This document shows positions 35,640 to 46,158 of a DNA stretch of 64,000 nucleotides, one piece after another. The notes under the pieces are model-generated. The model was given only the letters and a program-made list of their open reading frames with translations, was not told where the DNA came from and searched no databases. The stretch is from an uncultured Clostridia bacterium (lineage in GTDB: Bacteria > Bacillota > Clostridia > Christensenellales > Borkfalkiaceae): assembly GCA_944368925.1 (NCBI GenBank), contig CALVXG010000008.1:1-64000 (forward strand), given 5' to 3'. The position numbers were made by a program, and so were the translations under genes. How positions within the stretch are numbered: the stretch's first letter is position 1; every line of letters starts with the position of its first letter.

Positions 35640-38600
35640 ATGTACGAATTAAACGATTTTGACTCCATTCAGATCGGAGTGGCATCTCCCGAAAAAATCA
35701 GGGAATGGTCTTACGGCGAAGTAACGAAGCCGGAAACCATCAACTACCGCACGCAGAAGCCCGAGAAAGACGGTCTGTTCTGCGAAAAGATTTTCGGGCC
35801 GACCAAGGACTGGGAATGCCATTGCGGTAAATACAAGCGCATCCGTTACAAGGGGATCGTCTGCGAAAAGTGCGGCGTGGAAGTGACCCGCGCCAAAGTG
35901 CGCCGCGAGCGTATGGGACACATCGAGCTCGCCGCGCCGGTATCGCACATCTGGTATTTCCGCGGCGTACCTTCGCGCATCGGCCTTCTGTTGGACATGG
36001 GCCCCAAGCAGCTGGAACAGGTCATTTATTTTGCGGCGTACGTCGTTCTCAAGGCGGGGCATCTGAACCAGCTTTCCGTCATCGTAAACAAGGAAAATGA
36101 CGGAATTCGTGCAGACGTATACGGATTTTCCGAACGAAAAGCGGCAGGGGAATTCAATTCCAAAGACGAAGCGAAAGAGTTTATCGTCAAAGATTTCGGC
36201 AGCAAGGCGTACATGGAGCGCGAGCGTCTGATCAACGAAATGTCGGGCGTGATCACGTCGGAATCGGTGCTGCGCCTTCTGGGCGAAGTGAAGGGCGGTG
36301 CGGTGCAGCCCGTGTACAGCATCCGTGAAAAGACGGTAGCGGAAAACAAAAAGGTATACGTCGTACTGAAAAGTTTTGTAAAACTTTTGTGCGAAAAGCA
36401 TTTCGAAGGCGCAGACGCCGAAGAACAGGCGCGCGTCTATAAAGAAAAAGCGGAAGAGCTGGAAGTGACGGAAAAGCAGGTCATCACGGACAAAGAGCTG
36501 CGCGATTTCGAAGATCTGTACGGCGAAGAGAGCGTGACGGGTCTGAAAGCGGGCATGGGCGCGGAAGCGATCCAGGAGCTTTTGCAGGCGATCGATCTTG
36601 AAAAGGAGAGCCGCGAAACGCGCGAAGTGATCGAGAGCTCTTCGGGCAACCAGCAGAGCGGCAAACGCGCGCGCGCGGTCAAGCGTATCGAAGTGATCGA
36701 GGCGTTCCGCAAGAGCGGCAACAAGCCCGAATGGATGATCCTGACGGTTCTGCCGGTGATCCCGCCCGAACTGCGCCCGATGGTGCAGCTGGACGGCGGA
36801 AGGTTTGCGACGAGCGATCTGAACGATCTGTACCGCCGCGTGATCAACCGTAACAACCGTCTGAAAAGGCTGATGGAGCTGGGCGCTCCGGATATGATCG
36901 TCAAGAACGAAAAGCGCATGCTGCAGGAAGCCGTCGACGCACTGATCGACAACGGCCGCCGCGGCAAGGCGATTTCGGGCGCGTCCAACCGCGAACTGAA
37001 ATCCCTGTCGGGACTTCTGCGCGGCAAACAGGGACGTTTCCGTCAGAACCTGCTCGGCAAACGTGTCGACTATTCGGGCCGTTCGGTTATCGTCGTAGGC
37101 CCGGAACTCAAGCTTTACCAGTGCGGTCTGCCGAAAGAAATGGCGATCGAGCTGTTCAAGCCGTTTATCATGAAAAAGCTGGTGGAATCCAACCAGTGCC
37201 ATAACATCAAGAGCGCGAAGCGCGCCGTGGAAAAGGCGAAACCCGCCGTTTGGGACGTTTTGGAGAGCGTTATCAAAGAGCATCCCGTCCTTCTGAACCG
37301 TGCGCCGACGCTGCACCGCCTGTCCATTCAGGCGTTCGAGCCGGTGCTCATCGAGGGCCGTGCGATCAAGATCCATCCGCTGGTCTGCGGCGCGTTCAAC
37401 GCCGACTTCGACGGTGACCAGATGGCCGTGCACGTACCTCTTTCGATCGAAGCGCAGGCAGAAGCGCGCTTTCTGATGCTTTCGTCCAACAACATTCTGA
37501 AATTGTCGGACGGCAAACCGGTCATGACGCCGACGCAGGACATGATCCTCGGCGCATACTATCTTACGATCATCAAACGCTATGACGGGCGTTGGTACGA
37601 CAAAGACCACAACGAAGTTCCCGAAGGGACGGAAGGTGCGGAACAGTACCATGCGGGCATTTACACCTCGGAAGACGAGGCGATCATGGCGTACCAGACG
37701 AAATTCATCACCCTGCAGGACGAAATTTACGTGCGTCGTACCGTGAAAATCAGCGACGCGTCCAGCGAATTTGACGGGCAGGAAGTGACGGGCAGAGTCA
37801 AGACTTCGGTGGGGCGCATCATTTACAACGGCGCGATCCCGCAGGATCTCGGATTTGTGGAGAGAAAGACGAAGGAAGACTATCTGCAGTACGAAATTTC
37901 CGGTTACAAGAAGGGCGACGACGGCCGTGAAAAGAGCGTTGCGGTCGACAAGAAGATGATTTCGAAGATCGTCGACAAATGCTTCAAGACGGGCAACGAC
38001 CGCAAGAACTGGGTGTATGCGGATCCGGACAGCGAGATCGCGAAACTCAATGCGAAGGGCGGTGCAGGCAAGGCGGCGGAAGTGCTGGATAAGATCAAGG
38101 CGCTCGGGTTCAAGTATTCGACCATCGGCGCTCTGACGACGTCCGTGTTCGATATGCACATTCCGGGAAGCAAGAAAGAAAAGATCGCGGAAGCGGAACA
38201 CAAAGTCGAGACGATCGAAAGAAAATTCGCGCGCGGACTTTTGAAAGATGAAGAGCGTTACAATGCGGTAGTTAACGTCTGGAAAGAGACGACGGACGCG
38301 GTTACGGCGGAACTGAAAAAGAGCGCAGACGATTTCAACCCGATCTGGATGATGGCGAATTCGGGTGCCCGTGGTTCCATCGACCAGATCAAGCAGCTCG
38401 CGGGTATGCGCGGACTGATGGTGAACCCGCAAGGTAAGATGATCGAGATCCCGGTTAAGTCCTGCTTCCGTGAAGGTCTGACCGTTCTGGAATACTTTAT
38501 TTCGTCGCACGGCGGACGCAAAGGTTTGGCGGATACGGCTCTGAAAACGGCAGACTCGGGTTATCTGACCCGCCGTCTGGTCGACGTTTCGCAGGACGTT

Positions 38601-39827
38601 ATCGTCCGTGAAGACGACTGCTGTGCGGGCAAGAAGCCGCGCGGCATGTGGATCGAAGCGATCACGGGCCCGAACGGCGAGATCGAAGGACTTGCCGACC
38701 GTCTGGCGGGCAGGTTCGTGGCGGACAACGTCACCGATCCCGCAACGGGAGAGATCCTGGTGCCTGTGAATGAGATGATCACCGAAGACATGGCGCAGAC
38801 CATCGTCAAGAAGGGGATCAAGCGCGTGTATATACGCAGCGTGTTTACGTGCAATTCGCGTCACGGCGTGTGCGCAAAGTGCTACGGCAAGAACATGGCG
38901 ACGGGTAGCCCGATTCAGGTCGGCGAAGCGGTCGGAACGATCGCGGCGCAGTCCATCGGCGAACCCGGTACACAGCTGACGATGCGTACCTTCCATACGG
39001 GCGGTATCGCGGCGACCGGCGACATCACGCAAGGTCTCCCGCGTGTCGAAGAGCTGTTCGAAGCGAGAAAACCGAAGGGCGTCGCAACGCTTTGCGAAGT
39101 GCCCGGCATCGCCTACGTCAACGAGCAGGATAACCAGAAACACATCGTTATCCGCGACGAGATCACGGGCGAGGAAAAGAAAGAATACGTTCTGCCCTTC
39201 AATGCGGAACTCCGCATCAAATCGGGCGAAAAGGTGGAACCGGGCACGCAGCTCAACGGCGGTTCCGTGAACCCGCAGGATATCCTGCGCATTCAGGGCG
39301 TCAAGGGCGTTCAGGACTATATCCTGCGCGAAGTGCAGTCCGTTTACCGTTCGCAGGGCGTTGATATCAACGACAAACACGTCGAGATCATCGTACGCCA
39401 GATGATGAGAAAGGTTCGCATCGAAAGCTGCGGCGATACGGAAATGCTCCCCGGCGAATTGGTGGATATCTTCACCTTCGAAGACGAGAACGAAAAGGCA
39501 ATGGAAAAGGGCGGCAGGCCCGCAACGGCAAAGCGCGTGCTCCTCGGTATCACGAAAGCGGCGCTCTCCACCGATTCCTTCCTTTCGGCAGCGTCCTTCC
39601 AGGAGACGGCGCGCGTGCTGACCGAAGCCGCAATCAAGAGCAAGGTCGACCCGCTGATCGGTCTGAAAGAAAACGTCATCATCGGTAAGCTGATCCCCGC
39701 AGGTACGGGCGTGCGCGACTACAAGAACGTCAGCCCGCAGCTTGTAACGGGCCATCGCGAGAGCGACAGCCTCGTCGAGGAGACGCGCCGCGAGTTCGGC
39801 ATCGAATCTTCCGCGGAAGAAAACTGA
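35640..39827 (+). CDS. rpoC: RNA polymerase beta' subunit
   Basis: Core RNA polymerase subunit carrying the catalytic magnesium site [12 protein letters not shown] (near nucleotide 37400). The N-terminal zinc ribbon is [20 protein letters not shown], the second zinc site includes DDCCAG and [13 protein letters not shown], the bridge-helix region is in [18 protein letters not shown], and the C-terminus is normal. At 1395 residues it is longer than the roughly 1200 of Bacillus; the central stretch around 37600-38260 has extra charged residues. It forms an operon with rpoB and ends at a strong terminator. The usual rpsL-rpsG-fusA genes do not follow. Confidence 0.97.
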   Translation: MYELNDFDSIQIGVASPEKIREWSYGEVTKPETINYRTQKPEKDGLFCEKIFGPTKDWECHCGKYKRIRYKGIVCEKCGVEVTRAKVRRERMGHIELAAPVSHIWYFRGVPSRIGLLLDMGPKQLEQVIYFAAYVVLKAGHLNQLSVIVNKENDGIRADVYGFSERKAAGEFNSKDEAKEFIVKDFGSKAYMERERLINEMSGVITSESVLRLLGEVKGGAVQPVYSIREKTVAENKKVYVVLKSFVKLLCEKHFEGADAEEQARVYKEKAEELEVTEKQVITDKELRDFEDLYGEESVTGLKAGMGAEAIQELLQAIDLEKESRETREVIESSSGNQQSGKRARAVKRIEVIEAFRKSGNKPEWMILTVLPVIPPELRPMVQLDGGRFATSDLNDLYRRVINRNNRLKRLMELGAPDMIVKNEKRMLQEAVDALIDNGRRGKAISGASNRELKSLSGLLRGKQGRFRQNLLGKRVDYSGRSVIVVGPELKLYQCGLPKEMAIELFKPFIMKKLVESNQCHNIKSAKRAVEKAKPAVWDVLESVIKEHPVLLNRAPTLHRLSIQAFEPVLIEGRAIKIHPLVCGAFNADFDGDQMAVHVPLSIEAQAEARFLMLSSNNILKLSDGKPVMTPTQDMILGAYYLTIIKRYDGRWYDKDHNEVPEGTEGAEQYHAGIYTSEDEAIMAYQTKFITLQDEIYVRRTVKISDASSEFDGQEVTGRVKTSVGRIIYNGAIPQDLGFVERKTKEDYLQYEISGYKKGDDGREKSVAVDKKMISKIVDKCFKTGNDRKNWVYADPDSEIAKLNAKGGAGKAAEVLDKIKALGFKYSTIGALTTSVFDMHIPGSKKEKIAEAEHKVETIERKFARGLLKDEERYNAVVNVWKETTDAVTAELKKSADDFNPIWMMANSGARGSIDQIKQLAGMRGLMVNPQGKMIEIPVKSCFREGLTVLEYFISSHGGRKGLADTALKTADSGYLTRRLVDVSQDVIVREDDCCAGKKPRGMWIEAITGPNGEIEGLADRLAGRFVADNVTDPATGEILVPVNEMITEDMAQTIVKKGIKRVYIRSVFTCNSRHGVCAKCYGKNMATGSPIQVGEAVGTIAAQSIGEPGTQLTMRTFHTGGIAATGDITQGLPRVEELFEARKPKGVATLCEVPGIAYVNEQDNQKHIVIRDEITGEEKKEYVLPFNAELRIKSGEKVEPGTQLNGGSVNPQDILRIQGVKGVQDYILREVQSVYRSQGVDINDKHVEIIVRQMMRKVRIESCGDTEMLPGELVDIFTFEDENEKAMEKGGRPATAKRVLLGITKAALSTDSFLSAASFQETARVLTEAAIKSKVDPLIGLKENVIIGKLIPAGTGVRDYKNVSPQLVTGHRESDSLVEETRREFGIESSAEEN

Positions 39828-39873
39828 TAAAAGACGTTGCCCGTCTGTTCGGGTAATCGTAAAGGCGCAGCAA

Positions 39874-39918
39874 AGCACCCTGCAAAGCAAAGGCTTTCGC
39901 TTTGCAGGGTGCTTTTTT
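39874..39918 (+). terminator. Terminator of rpoBC
   Basis: A perfect 15-base-pair stem (39874-39888 with 39899-39913) followed by TTTTTT, 46 bases after the rpoC stop. The rest of 39919-40155 holds nothing I can name. Confidence 0.85.
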
Positions 39919-40155
39919 CGTGCAAATGCTCCATATGCGGCCGTCTTGTATTCGGTCATCGCTCGGCCGACGCTGGGCAGCTGTTTGGTCCGTATATGTC
40001 CGCGACAGGTTTTTTCACAAACGGTCGCGGTCGGTAAATATCTGTAAAGAGAAGGGAAAGGTTGCATTTCATATAGTTTTCGCGGTGTATTCACGAATGC
40101 AACGCCGTGCAGACATAGGCGGTCGGTATAATCGGGTTACAGACTAAGGTGGGAT

Positions 40156-40782
40156 ATGGAAAAGACGGAAAGAGGAATAAGGCCTGCAATCAGCGATCTT
40201 TTTATTTTGTTTGTGCTGGTGTCCTTTTTGGGCTGGTGCATGGAGACGGTGTATTTCAAGGTGCGCTGGACGGTATTTACGGACAGAGGGTTTTTGACGC
40301 TGCCGCTGTGCACGATTTACGGATTCTGCATACTGGCGGTGTATCTGCTGATCGGAACGCCGCGGGGCGGCAGGCTGGAACCCCTGTTTGAAAAGACAAG
40401 GCGTTTGCCCGTATTCGGGAAGTTTGCGGCGTGTGCGGGGCTGTATTTTGTATATTTTGCGGCGGCCGCGCTGATCCCGACGGTTGCGGAATTTTTTGTC
40501 GCGCTGTTTTTTGACAAAGTTTTCGGAATCGTTTTATGGGATTACAGTTATTACACATTCGACCTGTTCGGCTATGTGTGTCTGGAAATGACGGCGGTGT
40601 GGGGGATCGTGATCACGCTCGCGATGCGTTTTGTGTGGCCCCTGTTGGTAAAGCTGGTGTGTCTGAGCCCGCCGCGCGTCGCAAAGGTAAAAGCGGCCGT
40701 GCTGGCGGTTCTGCTTTCTGCGGACTTTGTCTTTAATATCGTCTATCTGTGTATAAACGGCAGTCACTTCGTGCTTTTCTGA
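40156..40782 (+). CDS. CmpB-type membrane protein, short form
   Basis: A 208-residue protein of the same ABC_trans_CmpB family as the gene at 12339. It has FVLVSFLGWCMETVYFKV, RGFLTLPLCTIYGFCIL, LWDYSYYTFDLFGYVCLEM and a final hydrophobic helix, making about six membrane helices in all. It lacks the soluble C-terminal part of the longer relative. Its role is unknown. ATG 40156 follows AAGGTGGG. It stands alone between the rpoBC terminator and its own terminator at 40820. Confidence 0.72.
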   Translation: MEKTERGIRPAISDLFILFVLVSFLGWCMETVYFKVRWTVFTDRGFLTLPLCTIYGFCILAVYLLIGTPRGGRLEPLFEKTRRLPVFGKFAACAGLYFVYFAAAALIPTVAEFFVALFFDKVFGIVLWDYSYYTFDLFGYVCLEMTAVWGIVITLAMRFVWPLLVKLVCLSPPRVAKVKAAVLAVLLSADFVFNIVYLCINGSHFVLF

Positions 40783-40819
40783 AATTTTTTGATCGGGCGC
40801 GCGGTTTTGCGGCGCCGAA

Positions 40820-40862
40820 ACATACGTCCGCGCAGCGATTTGCGCGGACGTATGTTCGTTTT
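40820..40862 (+). terminator. Terminator of the short CmpB-type gene
   Basis: A perfect 15-base-pair stem (40820-40834 with 40841-40855), then TCGTTTTT. Confidence 0.7.
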
Positions 40863-40906
40863 TGCGGAAAAGAGGCAAAGAACGGGAGGAAATTTTAAAA
40901 AAAGAA

Positions 40907-40934
40907 TTTACATTGCGGAAATTTCTGTTATAAT
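40907..40934 (+). promoter_or_regulatory. Promoter of the nitroreductase gene
   Basis: TTTACA (40907-40912), 16 bases, TATAAT (40929-40934). It leaves a leader of about 100 bases. Confidence 0.65.
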
Positions 40935-41040
40935 AGGAGTAGCCGAGATGATCGGCCCGAACTTCGGAATAAGAGAGAGCTTTTTTGCGCGGTGCCAAAG
41001 CGATGCGGCGCCCGGCAAAAACGGGAACAAGGAGTCGGAA

Positions 41041-41724
41041 ATGGAGATTTGGGATGCAATGGCGGCGCGGCACAGCGTGCGCGCGTATCTGGACAAGCCG
41101 ATCGGCGCGCCTGTTTTGCAGAAATTGCAGGACGAGGTGGCGGAATGCAACCGTGAAAGCGGTTTAAAAATACGTTTGGTGTGCGACGATTCGCAGGCGT
41201 TTTCTTCTTTTCTGGCACATTACGGAAAATTTTCCTGTGTAAAGAATTATTTTGCCCTGATCGGCGAAAAGAGTGAGAACCTGGCGGAAAAAGCGGGGTA
41301 TTACGGAGAGCGCCTTGTGTTGTTTGCGCAGACGCTCGGTCTGAATACCTGTTGGGTCGCGCTGTCGTATGCAAGGGGCAGGACGCTCAAAAAATTAGAT
41401 TTGGGAAAGGATGAAAAACTCGCCTGCGTGATCGCGGTCGGGTACGGCGAGACGCAGGGCGTGCCGCATAAAAGCAAGCAGGTCAGGCAGGTTTGCCCTG
41501 CAAAGAATTTCGAAGCTCTGCCCGCGTGGTTTCAAAGGGGAGTGCATGCGGCATTGCTGGCGCCCACGGCCGTCAATCAGCAGAAATTTAAGTTCGAGCT
41601 TGTCGGCGAGCGCAAAGTGCGTGCGCGCCAGACAGGGGGATTTTGCCGCGGGCTGGATCTCGGGATCGTAAAATATCATTTCGAGCAGGGCGCGGGAAAA
41701 GAAAATTTCGAATGGGCAGAATGA
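41041..41724 (+). CDS. Nitroreductase-family protein
   Basis: A 227-residue FMN-dependent nitroreductase-like protein of the variant with two half-domains. The N-terminus MEIWDAMAARHSVRAYLDKP carries the FMN-phosphate Arg motif (R-x-S-x-R), YYGERLVLFAQTLGLNTCWV is the dimer helix, and LLAPTAVNQQKFKFEL resembles the second FMN contact. The substrate is unknown; members reduce nitro compounds, quinones or flavins. ATG 41041 follows AAGGAG at 41030-41035; a longer frame to 40789 spans the promoter and is not coding. It is convergent with the AraC-type gene. Confidence 0.82.
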   Translation: MEIWDAMAARHSVRAYLDKPIGAPVLQKLQDEVAECNRESGLKIRLVCDDSQAFSSFLAHYGKFSCVKNYFALIGEKSENLAEKAGYYGERLVLFAQTLGLNTCWVALSYARGRTLKKLDLGKDEKLACVIAVGYGETQGVPHKSKQVRQVCPAKNFEALPAWFQRGVHAALLAPTAVNQQKFKFELVGERKVRARQTGGFCRGLDLGIVKYHFEQGAGKENFEWAE

Positions 41725-41725
41725 T

Positions 41726-41754
41726 CGCCCGCGCGTTTTAAAAACGCACGGGCG
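41726..41754. terminator. Bidirectional terminator between convergent genes
   Basis: CGCCCGCGCGTTTT pairs with AAAACGCACGGGCG with one mismatch. It separates the nitroreductase and the AraC-type gene. Confidence 0.6.
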
Positions 41755-41827
41755 CAGAAAAATCGCTGTTTTTAAATTTGAAAAGCGTTCGGAAACGGCC
41801 GCCGCGCTCTTTTTGTGTAAGAGAGGA

Positions 41828-42805
41828 TCACCGTTCGGCCGGGTCGTTGTTTTTGCTGAGGCGGTACTTTCGCGGGGTCATGCCGTACGTTTGCAGGAAC
41901 ATTCTGTGGAAATGGCTTTGGTTTTCGTAGCCGATGGTCTGAATGATTTCCGAAACGCTCATATCTGTGGTGCGTAAGAGGCGTTCCGCCGTTTTCAGCC
42001 GTTCGTTTGCAAGAAGCTCGCGGAAGGGTTTCCCGAACACGTCGTGGATGCGGCGCGAAATGTATTCGCTGCTGTACCCCAGCGTTTCGGCGATCTCGCC
42101 GAGCGAGGCGTCGGGGTAGTTGTGTTCCAGATAGGCGGACACCTTTTGTTTGAGCAGCGAATCGGGGGAAGCGGCAAGTTTTCCGCCCGCGAGGGAATCT
42201 TTGTAGAGCGCGAGATAGGTAAACAGCAGGGAGATCAGCTGGGAAAGGACGGAAGCGTCCTGTTCGTTCGGGTAAGCGACGGCATAGATCAAATTGTCGA
42301 GAAGGTTGCGTATGGGGAAGTGGCCCTGCGTCTTGAAGTGCAGGTATTCGCCTTCGCCGTCGGCGGCGAAATTGCGCGCGAGGAAGTCGCGCATGACGGG
42401 ATTATTCTCGACGTTGTGCAGGATCACCTGTAAAAAGGTGTTCGACGCGATAAAATTGATGCCGAGGTCGTCCGTTCCCGCCCGCAGCACGCTGTGACGG
42501 ATATGACGGTTGAGGAAGAGAATGTCGCCGCTTTGCAGGCAGACTTTTTCCCCTTCGATCAGGTGCGTGATGCTCCCTTGCAAAACGTACATGAATTCCA
42601 TATAATCGTGGCCGTGTTCGGGAAAATCGATGAACCGCGTATGAGGCCTTAGCGCCATCTGCGATTTGTTCAGAAGTTTCTGCGCCTGAATGATAAATTC
42701 TTTTCCCGCCGCGTATTGCGAGCGGTCGATGCTGGTCTGTCCGCGCAGGATATCCCGCTCTTCGTCCGTGATCTGCATGAGCTTTTCGATGATTTCTTTT
42801 TGCAT
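41828..42805 (-). CDS. AraC-family regulator of the rhamnose genes
   Basis: A 325-residue transcription factor: a cupin-like sensor domain (about 55-150; FPEHGHDYMEFMYVLQG) and a C-terminal double helix-turn-helix (SLGEIAETLGYSSEYISRRI and MSVSEIIQTIGYENQSHFHR, then FLQTYGMTPRKYR). It is divergent from rhaB, with 114 bases between the starts, and has the size and layout of RhaS/RhaR-type activators, so L-rhamnose is the likely signal. The two TTTAATAAAT repeats before rhaB are its probable binding half-sites. Confidence 0.85.
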   Translation of the reverse strand: MQKEIIEKLMQITDEERDILRGQTSIDRSQYAAGKEFIIQAQKLLNKSQMALRPHTRFIDFPEHGHDYMEFMYVLQGSITHLIEGEKVCLQSGDILFLNRHIRHSVLRAGTDDLGINFIASNTFLQVILHNVENNPVMRDFLARNFAADGEGEYLHFKTQGHFPIRNLLDNLIYAVAYPNEQDASVLSQLISLLFTYLALYKDSLAGGKLAASPDSLLKQKVSAYLEHNYPDASLGEIAETLGYSSEYISRRIHDVFGKPFRELLANERLKTAERLLRTTDMSVSEIIQTIGYENQSHFHRMFLQTYGMTPRKYRLSKNNDPAER

Positions 42806-42854
42806 GGCTGTATTGTATCATAGTTTGTTTGAAATGTCAAGAAAAGATACTTTT

Positions 42855-42900
42855 TTTAATAAATAGTGTCCTTGTTTAATAAATTAAAATTCGCTATAAT
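42855..42900 (+). promoter_or_regulatory. rhaBA promoter with direct-repeat operator
   Basis: TTTAATAAAT occurs at 42855-42864 and 42875-42884, exactly 20 bases (two helix turns) apart, as AraC-type half-sites do. The second overlaps a weak -35, TTGTTT (42872-42877); TATAAT follows 17 bases later (42895-42900). This is the geometry of an activator touching sigma region 4. Confidence 0.7.
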
Positions 42901-42919
42901 GATAGCGACGGAGGAAGAA

Positions 42920-44239
42920 ATGAAATATTACGTAGCAATCGATATCGGAGCGTCCAGCGGACGGCACATCGTCGGCTGGAAAGAAGGCGGAGAGCTTTGC
43001 ACGAAGGAAGTGTATCGGTTTTATAACGGCGTGGACAACGTAAACGGCACGCTGGTTTGGGACACGGAACGTCTGTTCCGCGAGATCGTGGCGGGATTGA
43101 AGGAGTCGTTCCGTCAGTTCGGGAAGATCGAGAGCGTGGCGATCGACACCTGGGGTGTCGACTATGTCCTTTTGGACAAAGACGGGAAAGAGATCCTGCC
43201 CTGCCATGCGTACCGCGACGACCGTACGAAAGGGCCGATCGAAGAAGTACATAAGATCATGCCGTTCAAGGAATTGTATGCGCATACGGGCATTCAGTTC
43301 CAGCCGTTCAACACGATCTATCAGCTGTACGACGATCTGAAGAAAGGGCGTCTGGAGAACGCGGAAACGTTTTTGATGCTGCCCGAGTATTTCTCGTACA
43401 AACTGACGGGAGTGGCGAAAAAAGAGTATACGGAAGCGTCGACGTCCGGTCTTGTGGACGCGCGGACGAGACAGTACGACATGGAAGTGGTGCGCCGTCT
43501 CGGCCTGCCGGAACGGCTGTTCGGGCACCTGGATATGCCCGGAACCAAAGTCGGGGCTTTGAAAGAGGAGATCGCGAAGGAAGTCGGCGGACAGACGACG
43601 GTAGTGCTTTGCGCTTCGCACGATACGGCGAGCGCGGTGGAAGGCATTCCCGAAGATTCGGTGGATATGCCGTACCTGTCGTCGGGGACGTGGTCGCTGT
43701 TCGGCGTGCGTCTGAAAGAGCCGATCCTCAACGAAAAGAGCTGCGAAGCGAACTACACGAACGAAGGCGGCGTGGGATATATCCGTTTCTTGAAGAACAT
43801 TATGGGATTGTGGCTTGTGCAGTCTCTGCGCAAGGAACTTTGCCCGGATAAATCGTTCGGCGACATTGCGTCGGAAGCGCAGCAGGGAACCTATGCGGAG
43901 ACGATCGACGCGGACGACTGGAGATTCTTGGCGCCCGAGAGCATGAAAGGCGCGTTCGACGAATATCTGCGCGAAAACGGCAAACCTTTGCCCGAGAAGA
44001 CGAGCGATTATTTCCGCTGCGCGTTCATGAGCCTTGCGAACAGTTACGCAAAGGCGATGCGCGAGCTGGAAAAGATCACGGGCGAAAAATATAAGGGGCT
44101 TTGCATCGTCGGCGGCGGCGCAAAGAACGGCTTTTTGAACGAACTTACGGAACGCGCGTGCGGCGTGAAAGTACACGCGATCCCGATCGAAGCGACAGCA
44201 TTCGGTAATTTAAAAATTCAGATGAAGAGAGGAGAGTAA
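42920..44239 (+). CDS. rhaB: Rhamnulokinase
   Basis: Phosphorylates L-rhamnulose at O-1. A FGGY-family sugar kinase of 439 residues, with the ATPase start [37 protein letters not shown], the catalytic-loop region [26 protein letters not shown], and the late [19 protein letters not shown]. The glycine-rich pieces are all present. ATG 42920 has GGAGGA upstream; the longer frame start at 42866 is upstream of the promoter's -10. rhaA follows four bases after the stop. The aldolase rhaD is not in the window. Confidence 0.95.
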   Translation: MKYYVAIDIGASSGRHIVGWKEGGELCTKEVYRFYNGVDNVNGTLVWDTERLFREIVAGLKESFRQFGKIESVAIDTWGVDYVLLDKDGKEILPCHAYRDDRTKGPIEEVHKIMPFKELYAHTGIQFQPFNTIYQLYDDLKKGRLENAETFLMLPEYFSYKLTGVAKKEYTEASTSGLVDARTRQYDMEVVRRLGLPERLFGHLDMPGTKVGALKEEIAKEVGGQTTVVLCASHDTASAVEGIPEDSVDMPYLSSGTWSLFGVRLKEPILNEKSCEANYTNEGGVGYIRFLKNIMGLWLVQSLRKELCPDKSFGDIASEAQQGTYAETIDADDWRFLAPESMKGAFDEYLRENGKPLPEKTSDYFRCAFMSLANSYAKAMRELEKITGEKYKGLCIVGGGAKNGFLNELTERACGVKVHAIPIEATAFGNLKIQMKRGE

Positions 44240-44243
44240 TACT

Positions 44244-45485
44244 ATGAGTTCGATGTATGATCTTGCAAAACAGGCGTTTGCAAACTGGGGAGTCGATGCG
44301 GAAGAAGCGCTGGCGCGCGTCGCGAAGATCCCCGTATCCATTCATTGCTGGCAGGGTGATGACGTTCACGGATTTTTGGGCGCGGAAGAACTTTCCGGCG
44401 GGATCCAGACGACGGGCAACTATCCCGGCGCGGCAAGGAACCCCAAGGAACTGATGGCAGACTTCGACGTCGTGCTGTCCCTTGTTCCGGGCAAAAAGAG
44501 AATCAATCTGCATGCGATCTATGCGATCTCGGATACGCCCGTAGAATTGGATAAACTGGAATACCGCCATTTTGAAAAATGGGTGGAGTATGCGAAGGAG
44601 CGCAACCTCGGGATCGATTTCAACCCGACGCTTTTCTCTCACCCGATGGTCGTAGATGGGCTCACGCTTTCTTCCCCGAAAAAGGAAGTGCGTGAATTCT
44701 GGATCAAGCACGTCAAGGCGTGCCGCGCGATCGCTGCAAAGATCGGTCAGATCCAGGGCTCGCCCTGCCTGAACAACATTTGGATCCCCGACGGATTCAA
44801 GGACGTGCCTGCCGACAGGCTCGGACCCCGTCAGCGTCTGAAAGAGAGCCTGGACGAGATCTTCTCGGTGAAATATCCTTCCGAGTACATCGTGGACAGC
44901 GTGGAAAGCAAAGTGTTCGGTATCGGTGTGGAGAGCTACACGGTCGGAAGCAACGAGTTCTACCAGAACTATGCAGCGAAAAACGGCGTCTGCTGCCTGC
45001 TCGACAACGGACATTATCATCCGTTGGAGTATGTCAGCGACAAGATCCCCGCATTGCTCGCGTTCTATGACAAAGTGGCTCTGCACGTAACGCGCGGCGT
45101 CCGTTGGGACAGCGACCACGTCGTCCGCCTGGAAGACGAGATCCTGGAAATCGCGAAAGAGATCGTTCGCAACAATGCGGATGAAAAAGTTCTGATCGGT
45201 CTGGATTACTTCGATGCGAGCATCAACCGCGTAGCGGCATGGACGATCGGCGCGCGCAACATGGAAAAGGCTTTGCTGTTCGCGCTCTTGCAGCCGCATG
45301 CACAGTTGAAGAAACTGCAGGACGAAGGCAAATTCACCGAACTTTTGGCGATGAGCGAAGAGATCAAAACGCTTCCTTACGGCGCGGTTTGGGACGAATA
45401 TCTCAGCCGTCAGAAAGTTGCGGGCAACGATTGGTTCAAGACGGTTCAGTCTTACGAAAAGAAGATCCTTGCCGAGCGCAAATAA
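44244..45485 (+). CDS. rhaA: L-rhamnose isomerase
   Basis: Converts L-rhamnose to L-rhamnulose, the step before RhaB. The 413 residues match the family length. Landmarks are [69 protein letters not shown] and [14 protein letters not shown], which supply the metal-binding His/Asp/Glu set. RBS AGAGGAG precedes it. It is translated right after rhaB from the same message. Confidence 0.97.
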   Translation: MSSMYDLAKQAFANWGVDAEEALARVAKIPVSIHCWQGDDVHGFLGAEELSGGIQTTGNYPGAARNPKELMADFDVVLSLVPGKKRINLHAIYAISDTPVELDKLEYRHFEKWVEYAKERNLGIDFNPTLFSHPMVVDGLTLSSPKKEVREFWIKHVKACRAIAAKIGQIQGSPCLNNIWIPDGFKDVPADRLGPRQRLKESLDEIFSVKYPSEYIVDSVESKVFGIGVESYTVGSNEFYQNYAAKNGVCCLLDNGHYHPLEYVSDKIPALLAFYDKVALHVTRGVRWDSDHVVRLEDEILEIAKEIVRNNADEKVLIGLDYFDASINRVAAWTIGARNMEKALLFALLQPHAQLKKLQDEGKFTELLAMSEEIKTLPYGAVWDEYLSRQKVAGNDWFKTVQSYEKKILAERK

Positions 45486-45635
45486 GCTTTTTTAAACCGT
45501 TTATCAGACGGCGCATTGCGCCGTATCGATAAAAGCAGCTGCGGCTTTTTCATCCTCCGATGAATTTTATCCGTAAATTGCATTGCCGCAGCTGTCAATT
45601 TGCACATAGTCTCCATTTTAATTGGACCTCACAAA

Positions 45636-45679
45636 CAGGAAGGGCGGACGCTTTTCAGCGTCCGCCCTTCCTGTTTTTT
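45636..45679 (+). terminator. Terminator of rhaBA
   Basis: A perfect 17-base-pair stem (45636-45652 with 45657-45673), then TTTTTT. It lies 150 bases past the rhaA stop; a smaller hairpin at 45510-45527 comes first. Confidence 0.75.
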
Positions 45680-45906
45680 CGCCGTACGGCAAAAAAATTG
45701 TCGTCGGTCTGTTTGTAAAAGTATCCCGGCTGCGTTCGGCGCACGGAGCATTCCGTCCGTCTCGGCGGCTGTATGCCCGGCCGGAGAGCGTTTACAGTTT
45801 TTGTTAAATCAATCGGCAAAGAAACGATCGCTGCCCACGGCTTGACTTAGGGTTCCTGCTTGCCTGCGTGGCATCGTCGTAGGGGGGCGTTTTGCCGTAC
45901 TGATTT

Positions 45907-46050
45907 AAAAAGCGTTTCGGCCCGTCGCGTAAAGCAAACAAATTTATTTGAACAGCGGGTGTGTTGTAAAGCGTATCGGCTTGTTCCCTAATGTAAACAA
46001 ACTTATTTGAAGCGGGTGTGTTTTGAAGCGCTTCGGCCCGTTCCGCAAAG
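45907..46050. repeat. Two and a half tandem repeats of about 58 bases
   Basis: Units at 45907-45966, 45967-46023 and a partial one at 46024-46050 share AAGCG-x-x-TCGGC, then AAACAAA-x-TTATTTG, then GCGGGTGTGTT. Each full unit contains the imperfect palindrome CAAACAAATTTATTTG. They lie in a 670-base gene-free gap just before the chrA promoter. They could be regulator sites or decayed duplication. Confidence 0.55.
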
Positions 46051-46099
46051 CCGCGTTTGGAGGCAGAAGTATATTTCTTTGCATAGGGGCGCTATTTCA

Positions 46100-46128
46100 T
46101 TTACGAACGGGCCTGTATGGTGTATAAT
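46100..46128 (+). promoter_or_regulatory. Promoter of the chrA pair
   Basis: TTTACG (46100-46105), 17 bases, TATAAT (46123-46128). The -10 lies inside the longest frame of the next gene, so translation must begin further down. Confidence 0.6.
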
Positions 46129-46158
46129 GGAGAGGATCAATCGTTTGAGGTGACGCAG

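Noticed and set aside
35649-40094. A 1481-codon open frame antisense to rpoC, and similar long antisense frames opposite rpoB, glnN, amt, purA and pyrG
   Set aside because: These are mirror frames caused by strong codon bias in the real genes. The translations are rich in Arg, His, Phe and Val, match no family, and lack ribosome sites.
45600-45845. Plus-strand frame of 81 codons after rhaA
   Set aside because: It spans the rhaBA terminator stem, has no ribosome site, and the composition is unlike neighbouring genes.
46117-46158. ATG 46117 as the start of the chrA-like gene
   Set aside because: The -10 box TATAAT lies at 46123-46128, after that ATG, so the codon would not be in the message.
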